Shown in pieces: positions 14,991 to 26,079 of a stretch of 64,000 nucleotides of DNA (positions are counted from its first letter, which is position 1; each line of letters starts with the position of its first letter). Both the position numbers and the translations under genes were made by a program. This DNA comes from Struthio camelus (lineage: Eukaryota; Chordata; Aves; Struthioniformes; Struthionidae). Under the pieces are notes generated by a model that made no database searches, had not been told where the DNA came from, and was given only the letters and a program-made list of their open reading frames with translations. The stretch lies in assembly GCF_040807025.1 (NCBI RefSeq), contig NC_090952.1, positions 27,711,068 to 27,775,067 on the forward strand, written 5' to 3'.

Positions 14991-16299
14991 GAATTTTAGT
15001 TCCGCTTATGGAAAGAGCTCATTTTAATACCCACCCATCTGTTGGCAATTATTTCCGTTGCAGCGGCATCCAGGCCCAGTTGGTATCAGCACTATTAGCA
15101 TACCAAAACAGTCCATTTCCCCAAGAGTTTAACAAGATAGTACTTATAGTACTTAGCAACCGTAATGCTTAAAACTCTAGGCAAGAAAGAATTTTATTTT
15201 TCTAACTTATAAAGGCAATTAACTATCTTGAAGTGACATCCAAATCTTACTGTAGTTTTGCATTTGCAGATAATGAATTTTGACAGATTATACATCTTCA
15301 AAGACATATTCACACTTACTGCACAGAATTTTATTTAGTGCTTTACATTTGCAAAAAATCCACAGCCTCTCAAACACAAGTTACCTTTTGCAGCCAGACA
15401 CCTCTAAAAATAACATCATCACAGAGCGTTGAAAGATATTAACATACAAAGTCATTAACATATAATAAGACTAGAATGAGAGCTTTGCACACTCTGAAGT
15501 TCTCAGGGTTTGGCTTCAGGTCAAAAAATATATATTGGATTAGCATGAGAGCAAAATTAGGATAGCGTGCAGTTTTATTAGTATTACAAGATACTACACG
15601 TGTATGGGAGAGCAGAGAAGATTTATTAGTATTACGCGGTAAAAAAAATCATGAAAAGGTTAAGATAATATCAGTTTGGTAAAGCACTATGTACTCAGAG
15701 GTTAAGGGGAACATAACTTTGGAATGCCACTGATATTCTTAAAAATGTAAGTTTAAGTATTTTTTCCAACTAGGGTGAGGGGGAAGGAAACTTTGGTCAC
15801 ATGTTGGTCACACTTATTTCAGATATAACAACATTCTCTATCAAATAATTCTAACAAATGCTGATAAAAGGTTCTAAGTCCTTGTATAAAATTGCAGTAT
15901 TTTTTCTTATTCACAGAATGGGTAGAAAATAAGAAAAAATGCACATAGCAAGATTAGTACTGGAACGGCAAATGGATGTAGAGTTAACGACAGCAAACTA
16001 TGGCCATACCACCTACAGGATTTCAAAATTTTTCTAAAGAAGTTGCCTTCTCAACCTAGCAGCTCTCAGCCCAGGAAAACACAAGCAGACCTTGAAAATC
16101 ATGCCCAGCATATTTCTGCTGCGCTTCCATCCACCACACTGACTCATAGTCACGCTGCCCAAACTCCTTGGGACATAAAGGAGTAACACAACTGTACTCT
16201 ATTTGGCTGCAAGCCTTCTTTGGTTGTTGTCAAAATAATTAAAAATAAATGAGCCATCATCTGCATTTCCATATTGGTATTAGTTTTCAAGAATTAATC

Positions 16300-16520
16300 A
16301 AGGAAAATATGTCCATCTGTTAAACAGAACTATCACTTCTGGACCACAGAGTCCCCCAGCAGCAGATTCTAGGACAGGAGACTGGAGAAATATCACTCCA
16401 TACCTGCCCACTATTTTATCTCCTAAGCGTCTGTTCTTGGCCTCTTGTCGGAGAGGCAGCATACTGGGGGAGACTGACCATGGTCTAATGCAATGTAGTT
16501 AGTTATTCTTGCATTCACAT
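16300..16520 (+). mobile_element. CR1 LINE 3'-end fragment in EDA intron 1
   Basis: The block 'gagaaatatcactccatacc' near 16385 is followed by 'ctcctaagcgtctgttcttg' near 16420, 'ttgtcggagaggcagcatac' near 16446, and a tail 'gactgaccatggtcta' to 'tattcttg'. These match the terminal CR1 sequence in order and spacing. The left boundary is approximate. Confidence 0.65.
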
Positions 16521-18724
16521 TGTGCTGCTTCCTACAATATCTCAGCATCTCAATTCCTAAGTGATCTGAAGCATCACCTCTTTTCCTTCACTCTCATCAC
16601 AGAAGGAATTTCAAACTTACCCCTTCGTCTACTTTTCCTGTGCTCTTGGCCCCCCCCCCCAAAAAAAAAAACCTCACTCTTTCCTTCTGCACTCCCACAG
16701 TTGTTTTCTCAAATCTGTGCCCCCCACCCCAGCCACTCCTACAGGTTCATGTAGGAACTGCCAAACACATAGGTTAGTGACCACAGCACTGCTGCTGACC
16801 AAGCATAGAAAGAAAATTTCTGCCTCCTCAGTTACAGGAAAAAGGACGGCTGCAATTTCCCAGGATGCCGCCACTGGCATATAAACCTGCATGATGTTGA
16901 TACAAGCTTCAAGATAGCAGTTGCAAAACGTATTTCATGTTTTCTAACTGTCTCTTCTGTTCCAGCTGCCAGCTGACATATGCGAGACTTGCACCTTTTA
17001 TCTGTTCGATATTCTTGCCAGCACACTAACTACTTTCAATGCTTCCCCCCACCTCCCACTCCCCGCTGGCATTCAGGTTGTCTCCAGGGAGGAGGAGGTC
17101 TAGCACCTCTCGTATACTTGGGAACAAGAGAACTAGAAAGTCTATTTTACTGACAGTTTCTTCCTTTCAAAACGAGGAGTCCTAAGCTCAAGCCCTATAC
17201 AGCTACCCAGTTTGGAGGTGATCATATCCAACAGCTAGGTTTTAAGCCAATAAAATGCAACACTCAACTTCACGTACAAAAGTCAGAAGGCAACCAGCAC
17301 AACATAAGACACCGTCTATGTAACCTTTGTACAGTATTACAAGAAAGGAAACTAAAGATAACAAAATGCACCAAATGGCAGAAATCTCTGTAAATAAGCA
17401 ACCCAGCAAAAGAATTAAAAGCAGAGTAGTCACAGTAGCACAAGCCTCCATTCAGTCTAGTCTATCCTATGAGTAAGTCTGGCCACGGAGATTTCCACAC
17501 TGTCAAACTAGAGCATTTCTACAAAGGAACATTTCTACTTAAGCTAGGAAATTCAAAGCTACAATATACCACAGCACAGCCATACTTCAGACTCACGAGC
17601 TCATTCACAGACAGAGTAGCATAAATATATTTTCTATTTGATATCAGACAATCACTCTCCAACCCCCTCTTCCAGGCACATACCTCCCAAACCTCATACA
17701 ACCTCAAGAATGTTATTCTCATTGTTGAGGAAAAGGCACAATTAAAGCGTGAATGAAGGTTACCAAAAAACATTAAGTGTGACTAGTCTGACACTGCACT
17801 GTGGTCACCCATTACTGCCATGTAAGAGCTTCCTTCAGCTACAATTAAGGTTGTCAAGTATAATTCAAGGGAAAACATGCCATTAAGCACATCCTTAAAC
17901 ATTATCATTCTTCTGTTTAATGGCCTGCCCGCATGAACCAAATGTTTACATAACCTTTAATTAAAAGTAATGAAACTTCGAAGCATGAGTTCTGAATGGG
18001 TAATTAAAAGGCTTATAGCCCCTTGGACTGCACTTATGGTCTCCTGGACTGCGCAGCTTAAGATTTCCTACTTTTGAAAGATATGAAGTTACATTTTGAA
18101 TATTATCCTTGGAAGTCACGTTAACAGTTTCAGAGGGAAATGACAGATGCCACACATTCTGCAGGCCATCTGTTACCTGAAATCTGAGGTCAGCTGGAGG
18201 GTAGAGCATAAAAGACTAGTTTCAAAGGAAACTAACATTTAAGGACTTTCCACAAGATCTCTGCTGAAAGCTTTCAGCACTCTGTCATGTTTTAACTCTT
18301 TGCTTATCTATCACGCACCAGTACATTGTCCCTACTCAGTGTAGGAACTTCAAGGTCACAAGCACTTCACAACTTCTTGCCACAATTTTTGTGGCCTTTT
18401 GGCAATAGTATTAGCACAGCCCATCCCAAATATACACACCCAGGGAACTAAAGTTTGAAGTGTGAGTTAAAATACTCATAAAAGTATGAGTCTGAAGTAC
18501 AGTCAAGGAGGCAGAAATCTTTTAAGTAGCTTTCATGTCTTCTAAGCTGTCTGAGAGCTTGTTGCATAAATCGTACCTGGATTCTATCTTGTATTCTGGA
18601 GCTGGAATTGAGATGAAAGAGCAAAAAATTGGTATTTCACATAAGTAAGGGTGGGAAAAGGATATAGTATTTTCCCTACTTCAGAAGACAAATGCAGCAG
18701 TTAACTTTTCTACATAATTCCCCG

Positions 18725-18885
18725 TTCATACACACAAATTGTCATTCTAGATCTGACCAACAGGCCAGGCCGTTCATTCAAGAATCCTGCTTCCAACAGC
18801 GTCAGAACTAGCTGCTTTCCAGTAGGGGGCAACCCATGAAAGATACCTATAGGATTATCTTCTTTCTTTACATATACCTCATTTA
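18725..18885 (-). mobile_element. Decayed CR1 LINE 3'-end fragment, reverse orientation
   Basis: The plus strand reads as the complement of a CR1 3' end: 'tctagatctgacca', 'agaatcctgcttccaacagc' near 18780, 'gaactagctgctttccag' near 18806, and an 'ataggattatcttctttc' block. The match is weaker than for the other fragments and the edges are uncertain. Confidence 0.45.
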
Positions 18886-21372
18886 TTTGTGACCACCTCA
18901 GAAACTTGAAAGAGGAGGTCAGAAATCTTTTCCAAACATATTAACAATTTAGATCAATGCAAATAACCAACATCTCACAGCGCAGACCTTCTGCTTAAAA
19001 GTTCTCTCTTCTGAATGTACTTGTAAATCCTGCATGTTTTACAATCAGTAAGGAAAATTAAAAAGGAATCACATTCTACTGATACGTTGCGTACCTTACA
19101 GTTTAATTTTAAGTTACTGGCAAAAACACACACCCATCATTAATACTTTCTGGTACTCTAGACTAAAGATTAAATATAAAAACATAGCTCAGCTACAGGG
19201 AGCTTCTTCATCGAGAATGATCTAAACAGAGAGGTGCACACACAGAACTGCTGGAAAAGAAAGAGTGGGACAACTCCATAAGGAGGAAAATTAAAAATGG
19301 TGGTATGAATACACAGAATAAGAACAGCTGTCCACCGAATGTAATGAACATACTTTCTGGAAGAAGTGTCTAGACTAACATTAGCCTTCTGTCCTGTATA
19401 GCCAATAGCTCCTTCCCATTATAAGCTACAGAAAGGCCAACATACGGCAACATACTGCAACTCTTCTCTAGCAGAAATTGCCCAACTGATTTACCAAAAA
19501 TTAATTTGACATCACATCCTTACCAAAAACATAGGAAGACTATGTGTTATTCCCTAAGCCTTTTCCTTTCTCTCCCAAATAAAGCCAGCTACTCATTTTT
19601 ACTAAATGTTACTGAAAATTGTTTTCCACGTGGATAAAGTGAACCCCCTCTTGGCTTACAGCAAGCAGTGGCAAACAGCAGCCGCTGCGTTCTAACAACA
19701 TTAGCAAGTCAAGGTTTGTAAACAGATGCGATACGATACACGTACAAAAGAGAAAAGAAACAAGCAAACAAACAATTTGGGGGATGATATGCCTTTCTTT
19801 AGTGGAATTGTACATACTGCTATGGGGAGGGGGGTTGATCATTATGTCAGTCATGCTGGTGTAAGCCCCACTTGAAAGCAGATACTTCCCTCATCAAAGA
19901 AATGACCGAGCAAGTGATGCACTAGAAGGATATCTTTCCAAGTGACGAAGGTAAATACTGGTAACTGAATTGCTGCTCAGCACATTTTTTCGTATGACTT
20001 GCTGTAGCCCCTGGCTATGATAAAGTAGAAAGCCTCAGTTAGCAAGCCACAATTGCCTTAAGAATTAGTTTGATGTGATGTATCTGATGAATATTTGATT
20101 TTATTCCAAGAAGTAGACTTCAGGGATTTTTTTTTTTTTCCATGCTTGTCTTAGGACACTTACAAGGGCGCTAGTTTCACTCTGTGTTTGCTAAAAACAC
20201 ATTCTCAGAGAAACATGGCATGACACACACTTACTTAAAGGCTATTTACAGAAAACATACAGCAGCCATTAATTAAGACAGAAGTCAGCATTAAGCTAAC
20301 CTCTAGAGCAATCCTGGCACCTAATTCTTTTCATGCTGTTACTTCTCCACCAATACCCTCGGCTACTTCAAACTTGCCTGAGGCACTCTAGTCCAGTCCC
20401 CGAGATTACCCAAGGGACATCACCAAGAATCAGTCCCATGATTAAGAAGTTACAAGAAGCACATCTCTAGTCACGGTATCAGCCTGTGTTTGAAACAGCT
20501 TATGTTATTCCAGAGTTTAACTCAGAGCTTCACGATGCTGGAAGACTAGTGATGCTATACCGTACAGCCCAGGCGACCTCCCAGTCCTCTGAAGTACTTG
20601 CAGAGGTAGCTGCTTCTGCTGCCTAACGGAAGGGTTCGCAATCTGCACGGGCACGCTGCAGTCGGCCCAGCCTGCCGCGGAGGCGAGAGTCAGCGCAGAC
20701 GAGTAACTGTGCAGGTCAGAAAATGCCAAGAAACAGAATTCAGCCTATTCAAAATTGAAAGATGCAGCTTTGCAAGCGCAACACGAGGCTCCAACATTAC
20801 AATGATAACTTTTTGACAACAAAACCTGATCTAGTTTAGACAAAAAAATATTTCAATAAGTTGTATGTAGTATCCTGCTGCCTACTCTCTGAAAAAAGAT
20901 CCATTAACAAAGCACCTGCCAAACTCTAATGAACACATCGACAGAATCACTTTCTTATTCTACAGGCACATTTATTTGAAGAGATTATTTATATTTTATA
21001 ACCTCAGTCAAGACGGAACATACCACTGCAGTGCCACGGCCACCACTCAACAAATCCTGCTATTGAATCCCAGAGTGGCAGCAATTTAAGAGTCAATGAA
21101 TTAAAGCAGCATTATCAAACTTTTAGTCTAGTAGCCAAATTGATGATGCAACACTATGCAGCTTCTGGGACCAAGATGTGAACTACAATGCCTCAACCTT
21201 TGCCATGAAAAATTGCCCTTGTATCTTACATCCTGTAAGATAGGAAAGCAGAATGTTATCAAGCTGCCAAATCTCACTCCTGTCATGAGGTCATTTTTGG
21301 CTCTCTGCCAAACAAGATTTCTGCCAAATATCTATGCTGACCATCACTCCCAGTTCTTCTCTCCCTCCGGTC

Positions 21373-21419
21373 AAAAAGGAAAAAAAAAAGAAAAAAGAAA
21401 AAAGAAAAAAAGGGGGGGG
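21373..21419. repeat. Purine tract (A-rich with AAAAAAG units, then G8)
   Basis: This is a 47-bp all-purine run with near-regular AAAAAAG units ending in eight G. Confidence 0.9.
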
Positions 21420-22218
21420 TGGCTGGGCAGGAGAAATATTCTCAGTTTTTAAATCAACTTGTACATTTACTTTCAATATATGCAGTAAGTATTCTACTTC
21501 TTTACTGAAGACATTTATCATACTTAAAAATAGTCAAAGGAATTTTTGTGGGTTCACAGCATTCAGTTCGTCAGGATGTTAAATCACTTCACAATGTATC
21601 TTGAACTGTTAGACCACTCAAAGTTTCATTTGAGAGCTATGGCATTGATCAGAATGTCTTCTGTAACTCTTTAAGGAACTATTTAGTAATTTCTGCTTAA
21701 TTTATGTAAGATTGTGTCTTGGTATATATTTACATAGCACAGAGCCTCACATGAGCAGCCAATTTGGATGCTACGGTTCGGAAAGTAGCTACAAATCTGA
21801 CAAATAATAAAAACTAAATAATAACTTAACACTGTTGATATTAACCTTTTTAAGTAAGGCTGTTTGCCAATACTTTGTTTCATTGTTTTAATCTCAAAAT
21901 AGATGAATTAATGGGAAATGCAGACTTAAAAGTGTGTGTGTGTTTTTAAGTTGTATGCGGAGTCAAGCAAATGGGAAGGCAGAAAAGTCAGTGAGAAATA
22001 GGAGAAAAATTGCTGCAAATAATTTTAATTACATGTTGTCAAAGCATCAGGCTCCCAAAAAAGCTGTTTTCAATGGCAGCAGTTAGGCTGCAAATTGTAT
22101 GCTGCCCATTAAACTTAAGAGTTTTGCATGTTCTTCCTACTAGGAAACTTTCTCTCGCAACCAACTACTTCAATATGTGCTAAAGATTTTTTCTTCTTAC
22201 GTCTGACAGACCAGATGT

Positions 22219-22252
22219 AAAATAAATAAATAAATAAATAAATAAATAAATA
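22219..22252. repeat. (AAAT)n microsatellite, about 8 units
   Basis: This is a perfect tetranucleotide AAAT/TAAA array in EDA intron 1. Confidence 0.95.
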
Positions 22253-24211
22253 GCATTACCTTATCTGGAGTATGTCAGCTGTGGAAAGCAACATTTGGAT
22301 TTTAGTACAGATTCAGGGACAAATTATCTAACACCACCATTTATGAATGCCTGAACTATTTATCCTGGTATTTTATTATATATGTGCACAAAAGAAGAGC
22401 TTTATAGGACTAAACAGATTCAACATGATAACACGAGAGGAACTCCAGCCGTATACTATTACCAGACTATCTAAGAATTTAAACATGACATTAAGCAATT
22501 CAAGTTCACTTTACATTGACATCGCTTAAATAACAAAGGGGAGAAGAAAGGCGCAGCTAGTACAAGTTCTTTTCAGTTCAACCGCTTTTTAGATTTTATT
22601 ATTTGAAGCTACAGAATCCAAACATGCACTTGAAATAGTGAGTCTGTCTTAGATGAGAACAGCAGACCAGCAGAGGCCTGAACAGTGGGATGGTTGCCTA
22701 CTGCCAAGAAGGGGAAGAGGTTCCAAATTCATAGCTGTATCAAAGCTATTTTTGTTCTGCTTTCCCTCTATATTGATAACTAGGAAAGCAACAATTCCCA
22801 TGGGAACTGAGGCAAGGTTTTGTGTTTGTCACACAATGCTTCCTTCACACTAATTCCCTCCCCCTACAACTCAGTTTCTTATCTGGATGAGAGGGTCGAA
22901 GCTGGAGTTCCTGAGCCACAGAAACCTCCACTCCACCTCCCAGCGTAACCACACCAGGCCGATGAAGCTTTGGGAGAGAAAACTCCTTCTTTCATCTTAT
23001 CCAGTCTCTGCTCCCAGGGAGGTTTTCATGCCTGGAAAAAGTGAGCTAAGTTTGCTGAAGAGAGGCCTCAGCTCCATCCCTTCTTTCCTAGTAGCTCTCG
23101 AGACAACAGTGCACCTCGGAGTCCACCGCTCCCAGTGACTTGCTCCACCAACGGGGGAAAAAAGGAGGAAGAAACCAGCGTGCTTTACACACATCTGACT
23201 TAGCAGCTGCTTGACCCCAATGAGCTTTTAGCACAGCAATTAAGTTCTCTAGCCTCGTTACTAAAGAGACAAATGTATTTTGGCTGAAGGATACGAACAA
23301 ATATTCAAAAAAAATCAAAAACATCCCAACAGGACAGAGGAGAGAGCAAGATGCACAAGAAACAGGATTTCCTCCACCAAACGTTCCAGGATAATGAGAT
23401 GAGAGGTAGACAAGAGAAATGACTTTAAAACCCAGTTTAAGACTAAAGCTGTATTTGTGTGCTAGTTCAGCAAATATCTTCCATTGATTCTGTGCAGTGA
23501 TTATACGCACACTAGTGTCTAATTAATACCAGTGTTACAAGAATTTACAGTTTAAAAACACTGCTTTGAAGAGTTTCACTCTATCAGACATAAACAAAGC
23601 ACCTTCCCCAGGCAGCGCAACCCTTCCAGAAGACAGAATTGACACCAAGATACTGTCGTAAAAGAACGACAAGAAAAAAAATAGTGGTAGACCCACAAAA
23701 AACAGGAGCTGACTAAGCAGCAGGTGTAGCATATGTGAATTTCAACTTTCCTTTTAACAAACTGATTAGACCCTTCAACTAAAGGCTCACTCTTTATACT
23801 GCTGTATAATTAGTGGCATTAGACAACATCTAGTTCTCTCCAAATTTAAACCTCGTAAGTGGTGGGTGTGTTTTTTTTTTTTCTTCTTTTAGAGACAAGT
23901 GAGACAAAAAACAAAAAAACACCTTTGCAAAGGCTACGCGACTGAAAAAACATCAAGTCGCTGCCACAGGCCAAGCGCAACAGTTCGCGCCTCTCGGACC
24001 GTTCCCCGAAGAAGAACGGACCCCCGCGCCGCCCCCTGCGGAGCCGGGCGAGCCGCTCCGCGGCGCCGCCTCGGCTCGCGGCGCCCCACGGCGCGGGCCA
24101 GCGCGCAAACGGCGCGGGCAGCGGCGCGCCGCGACAAGTGCGGCCCCCCCTCCCCGCGCCCTGCCCGGGGCCGCCCGGCTCGGCCCGGCCCGGCCCGGCC
24201 GCGGCACCCAC

Positions 24212-24511
24212 CTGCTGGCGCCGCTCCGCGCCCTCGGCGGGCCGCTGCGGGCGGCCGGCGGCCGGGGCGCCCTGCGCCGCCGCCGTGCCGTCGCGCCGCG
24301 GCGGGGCGGCGGGCTGCGGGCCGCGGTCGCGGCGCAGCTCGGAGCGCAGCTCCAGGTAGCAGCCCAGCGTGAGGACGTGCAGCGCCAGCGACAGCGCGAA
24401 GAAGCCGAGGAAGAGGCGCCAGCTCCCGCCGCCGCCGCCGCCGCCGCAGGAGCAGCCGCCGCCGGCGCGGGGCGCCGCCGCCGCCGCCTCCCCCCTGCGC
24501 TCCGCACCCAT
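24212..24511 (-). CDS. EDA: EDA (ectodysplasin A) coding exon 1, partial gene
   Basis: This exon encodes the N-terminus of ectodysplasin A, a type II membrane protein of the TNF family. Its furin-released trimer signals through EDAR/XEDAR in hair, tooth, feather and gland placodes. The ATG at 24511 has G at -3 and +4. The exon runs exactly 100 codons to a CAG|gtgggt donor at 24212/24211, ending in phase 0 as the human exon does. Residues 1-32 are a cytoplasmic tail with an Ala run (9-13), a CSC motif (20-22) and a Gly run (23-29). Residues 33-53 form the signal-anchor segment, with core [17 protein letters not shown]. The following [13 protein letters not shown] (52-64) is almost identical to human; Y52 and R60 match human Y61 and R69, sites of ectodermal dysplasia mutations. 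The human exon has about 132 codons, so the tail and stalk are shorter here. The furin, collagen-like and TNF exons lie beyond the left edge. The identification is near certain. Confidence 0.96.
24427..24447 (-). repeat. (GGC)n codon repeat encoding the EDA Gly run
   Basis: This is a CCG/CGG trinucleotide run inside EDA exon 1. On the coding strand it gives seven consecutive glycines (residues 23-29) just before the membrane anchor. A shorter GCG run encodes alanines at residues 9-13. Such runs commonly vary in length between species and individuals. Confidence 0.85.
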
Positions 24512-24870
24512 GGCCGGCGGTACGGAGCGGCGAGGCGCCGAGCCGCTACTGCTCCATGCTCGGCCGAGGCGCGCCGTGCCGCCGCGGGGCTGCGCGGCCG
24601 GGGCCGCCCCAGCGCCCCGCCAGCGGGCGGAGCCGCGCCGCCGGGGCGGGGCCGCGGCCGGGGCCGGGGCCGGGGCCGCGCAGGGCGGGGCGGGGGCTCC
24701 GCTCCCCCGGCCGGCCGGCCGGCCCTTACCGGCAGCGCCGCGCAGCCGGGCGAGCGCTGCTTCCTCCCCGCAGCCTCGGCCTCCGAGGGCTTCGTTCTGC
24801 CTTCAAACATGGTCCGCAGTTCTGACTTTCCCACTGTGCCGCATAAAAGCGCGGCTTTAAGGGGGGAGAG
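24512..24870 (-). promoter_or_regulatory. EDA: EDA promoter / 5' UTR region
   Basis: This segment lies immediately upstream of the EDA start codon, inside the same CpG island. It has several GC boxes (GGGGCGGGG cores near 24640-24695), a GGGGCC-type run at about 24650-24680 and a (GGCC)n run near 24707-24724. No classical TATA box is clear, though an AT-rich patch (CATAAAAG on +, TTTAAAG-like on -) sits near 24840-24862. The transcription start cannot be fixed from sequence. In-frame initiation is assigned to 24511 because the EDA homology starts there. Confidence 0.7.
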
Positions 24871-24924
24871 GAACGTCAGCAGCTGTAGCTGTTCCTGGGG
24901 GTGATCTTTATTTTTCTAATTACG

Positions 24925-25215
24925 TTATTCACTGCAGCGTGAAGATGCAGAACTTCTTCACGCAAGATGTTGTAGATGCTAAGAGTTCACATAGCCTGAG
25001 AAGGGAACAGGGTGCCTTTACAGAACAAGAACCCATCAAGGTTTACTATATACAAAGACATAGCCTCTGGCTCAGGAAATGCCCGGGCTGTAGCTTTTGA
25101 GAAGAGAAGCGTGCTTATAAACCTTCTCTTTTGCTCCGGTTCATAGACAGCCCCTGTCAGCTGGCTGAAGAGACTGAATTAAATGTACCTTTGGTCTGAC
25201 CTCATACAGCTGGGT
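24925..25215 (+). mobile_element. CR1 LINE 3'-end fragment upstream of EDA
   Basis: The fragment carries the diagnostic order of a CR1 3' end: 'caagatgttgtagatgctaa' near 24963, 'cctctggctcaggaaatgcc' near 25065, and 'acctttggtctgacc' near 25187. It starts only about 55 bp outside the EDA CpG island. It is 5'-truncated and noncoding. Confidence 0.75.
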
Positions 25216-26079
25216 CTCTAAGCTTTTTCTTCCTTTTCTTAAAGTAAATAAAGCAAGTGTCAAAGACTTACAGACCAAAGTTGAAAATGATCAATGGACG
25301 AGATAGCTGAAAGCTTAGAATAGGTTGTATGACACTGACAGTGGAAGAAAACTAGACAAGGATCCAAACCGAAAGCTTGTGTAGCACTAAGGGAAGTCTG
25401 ATATAGCCCTCTTGGAACTGTAAACACCTGAGAGTCCGTGCTTACGCTAGGCAAATAGTCTCTGAAAAATAATTTCACTGCCAGACAGTTGCATGTGTGA
25501 AGGATTCTCTGTAATGAGAAATCACAGGAGGATTTTTGTGAGCAACTAGCTAAAACTTCCAAAGCCCAGAACTCAGCAGGCAGACTTTAATTATATAGGC
25601 ACCACTTGGAAAGGGAATACAGCTGAACACTGAGCACCCAGCAGGTTTTCGGAATGTTTTGGTGCTTTGATAGTTGCCTTCTCCAGCTTCTTTCAGGTCT
25701 TCGTTCTGACTACTAGAAACAAACTGAAGGTGGAAAGGCAGCTTGGGAAAAAGTAAATCAGGAAGAATTGTGGCTCTTGAGAAGGAAGACTGTAAACTTC
25801 AAGAAAGTAGACTTCAACAAACTGTGAGTTTTGGCAGGTTAAATCTTTTAGAAAACGGGGGGGGGGGGGGGAGGGGGGGGAAGAGACATTTAGGGAGTTG
25901 CTAGTTCCTTACTGGAGTTAAGAGTAATGGCACATCTGCAGACCATCCCGATGCAGAAGCTAGATAGAATAGCATGAGATCAGCTTGGTCATCTCAAACA
26001 CAATAAAGAACACGCACAGAAAGTATAAATCAGACCAGTTACTAATACTTAGTATTAAAGAAAAACATGAGCATGTAGG
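25216..26079. other. Intergenic stretch upstream of EDA
   Basis: This AT-rich stretch has no recognisable gene. It holds two minus-strand CTTTG cores near 25261-25281 and the G-run at 25857. Part of the right end may be more decayed CR1. Confidence 0.6.
25857..25880. repeat. Poly(G) tract (G15-A-G8)
   Basis: This is a near-pure G run just upstream of the long CR1 remnant. It is capable of quadruplex formation. Confidence 0.95.

Larger units (their letters stand above)
1..24211 (-). other. EDA: EDA intron 1 (partial, runs off left edge)
   Basis: This stretch follows the exon 1 donor on the minus strand. I looked for exon 2, which encodes the MALLNFFFP start and the furin region, and did not recognise it. 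The intron therefore probably exceeds 24 kb, in keeping with the very large EDA intron 1 of mammals. The sequence is AT-rich with no open frame I can tie to a known family. It contains an isolated CpG island near 14.2-15.0 kb, two old CR1 ends near 16.4 and 18.8 kb, and several homopolymer tracts. Outside those I see nothing definable, although a nested or noncoding gene cannot be excluded by reading alone. Confidence 0.8.
23955..24870. other. CpG island over EDA exon 1
   Basis: This is a very GC- and CpG-dense block, abruptly bounded by AT-rich DNA on both sides. It covers the start of intron 1, exon 1 and the upstream promoter. It fits a vertebrate CpG-island promoter and explains the long overlapping Arg/Ala/Pro-rich open frames found here on both strands, which should not be read as genes. 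Confidence 0.9.

Noticed and set aside
14256-14999. 247-codon plus-strand frame
   Set aside because: It lies in a CpG island, where stop codons are rare. The translation is Arg/Ala/Gly/Pro-rich, crosses a T14A9 tract and matches no family I know.
1-24211. EDA exon 2 in the left part of the window
   Set aside because: I searched for the sequence encoding NFFFPDEK and the furin-site basic motif on the minus strand and did not find it.
23953-24834. 293-codon minus-strand frame over EDA exon 1
   Set aside because: It is a different frame from EDA. The EDA homology and splice donor fix the real frame, so this is a GC-driven shadow, noted only as a possible upstream frame.
24369-24904. Plus-strand frames of 163 and 175 codons opposite EDA exon 1
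   Set aside because: They are antisense shadows of the EDA exon and promoter, Ala/Arg/Pro-rich, with no homology.
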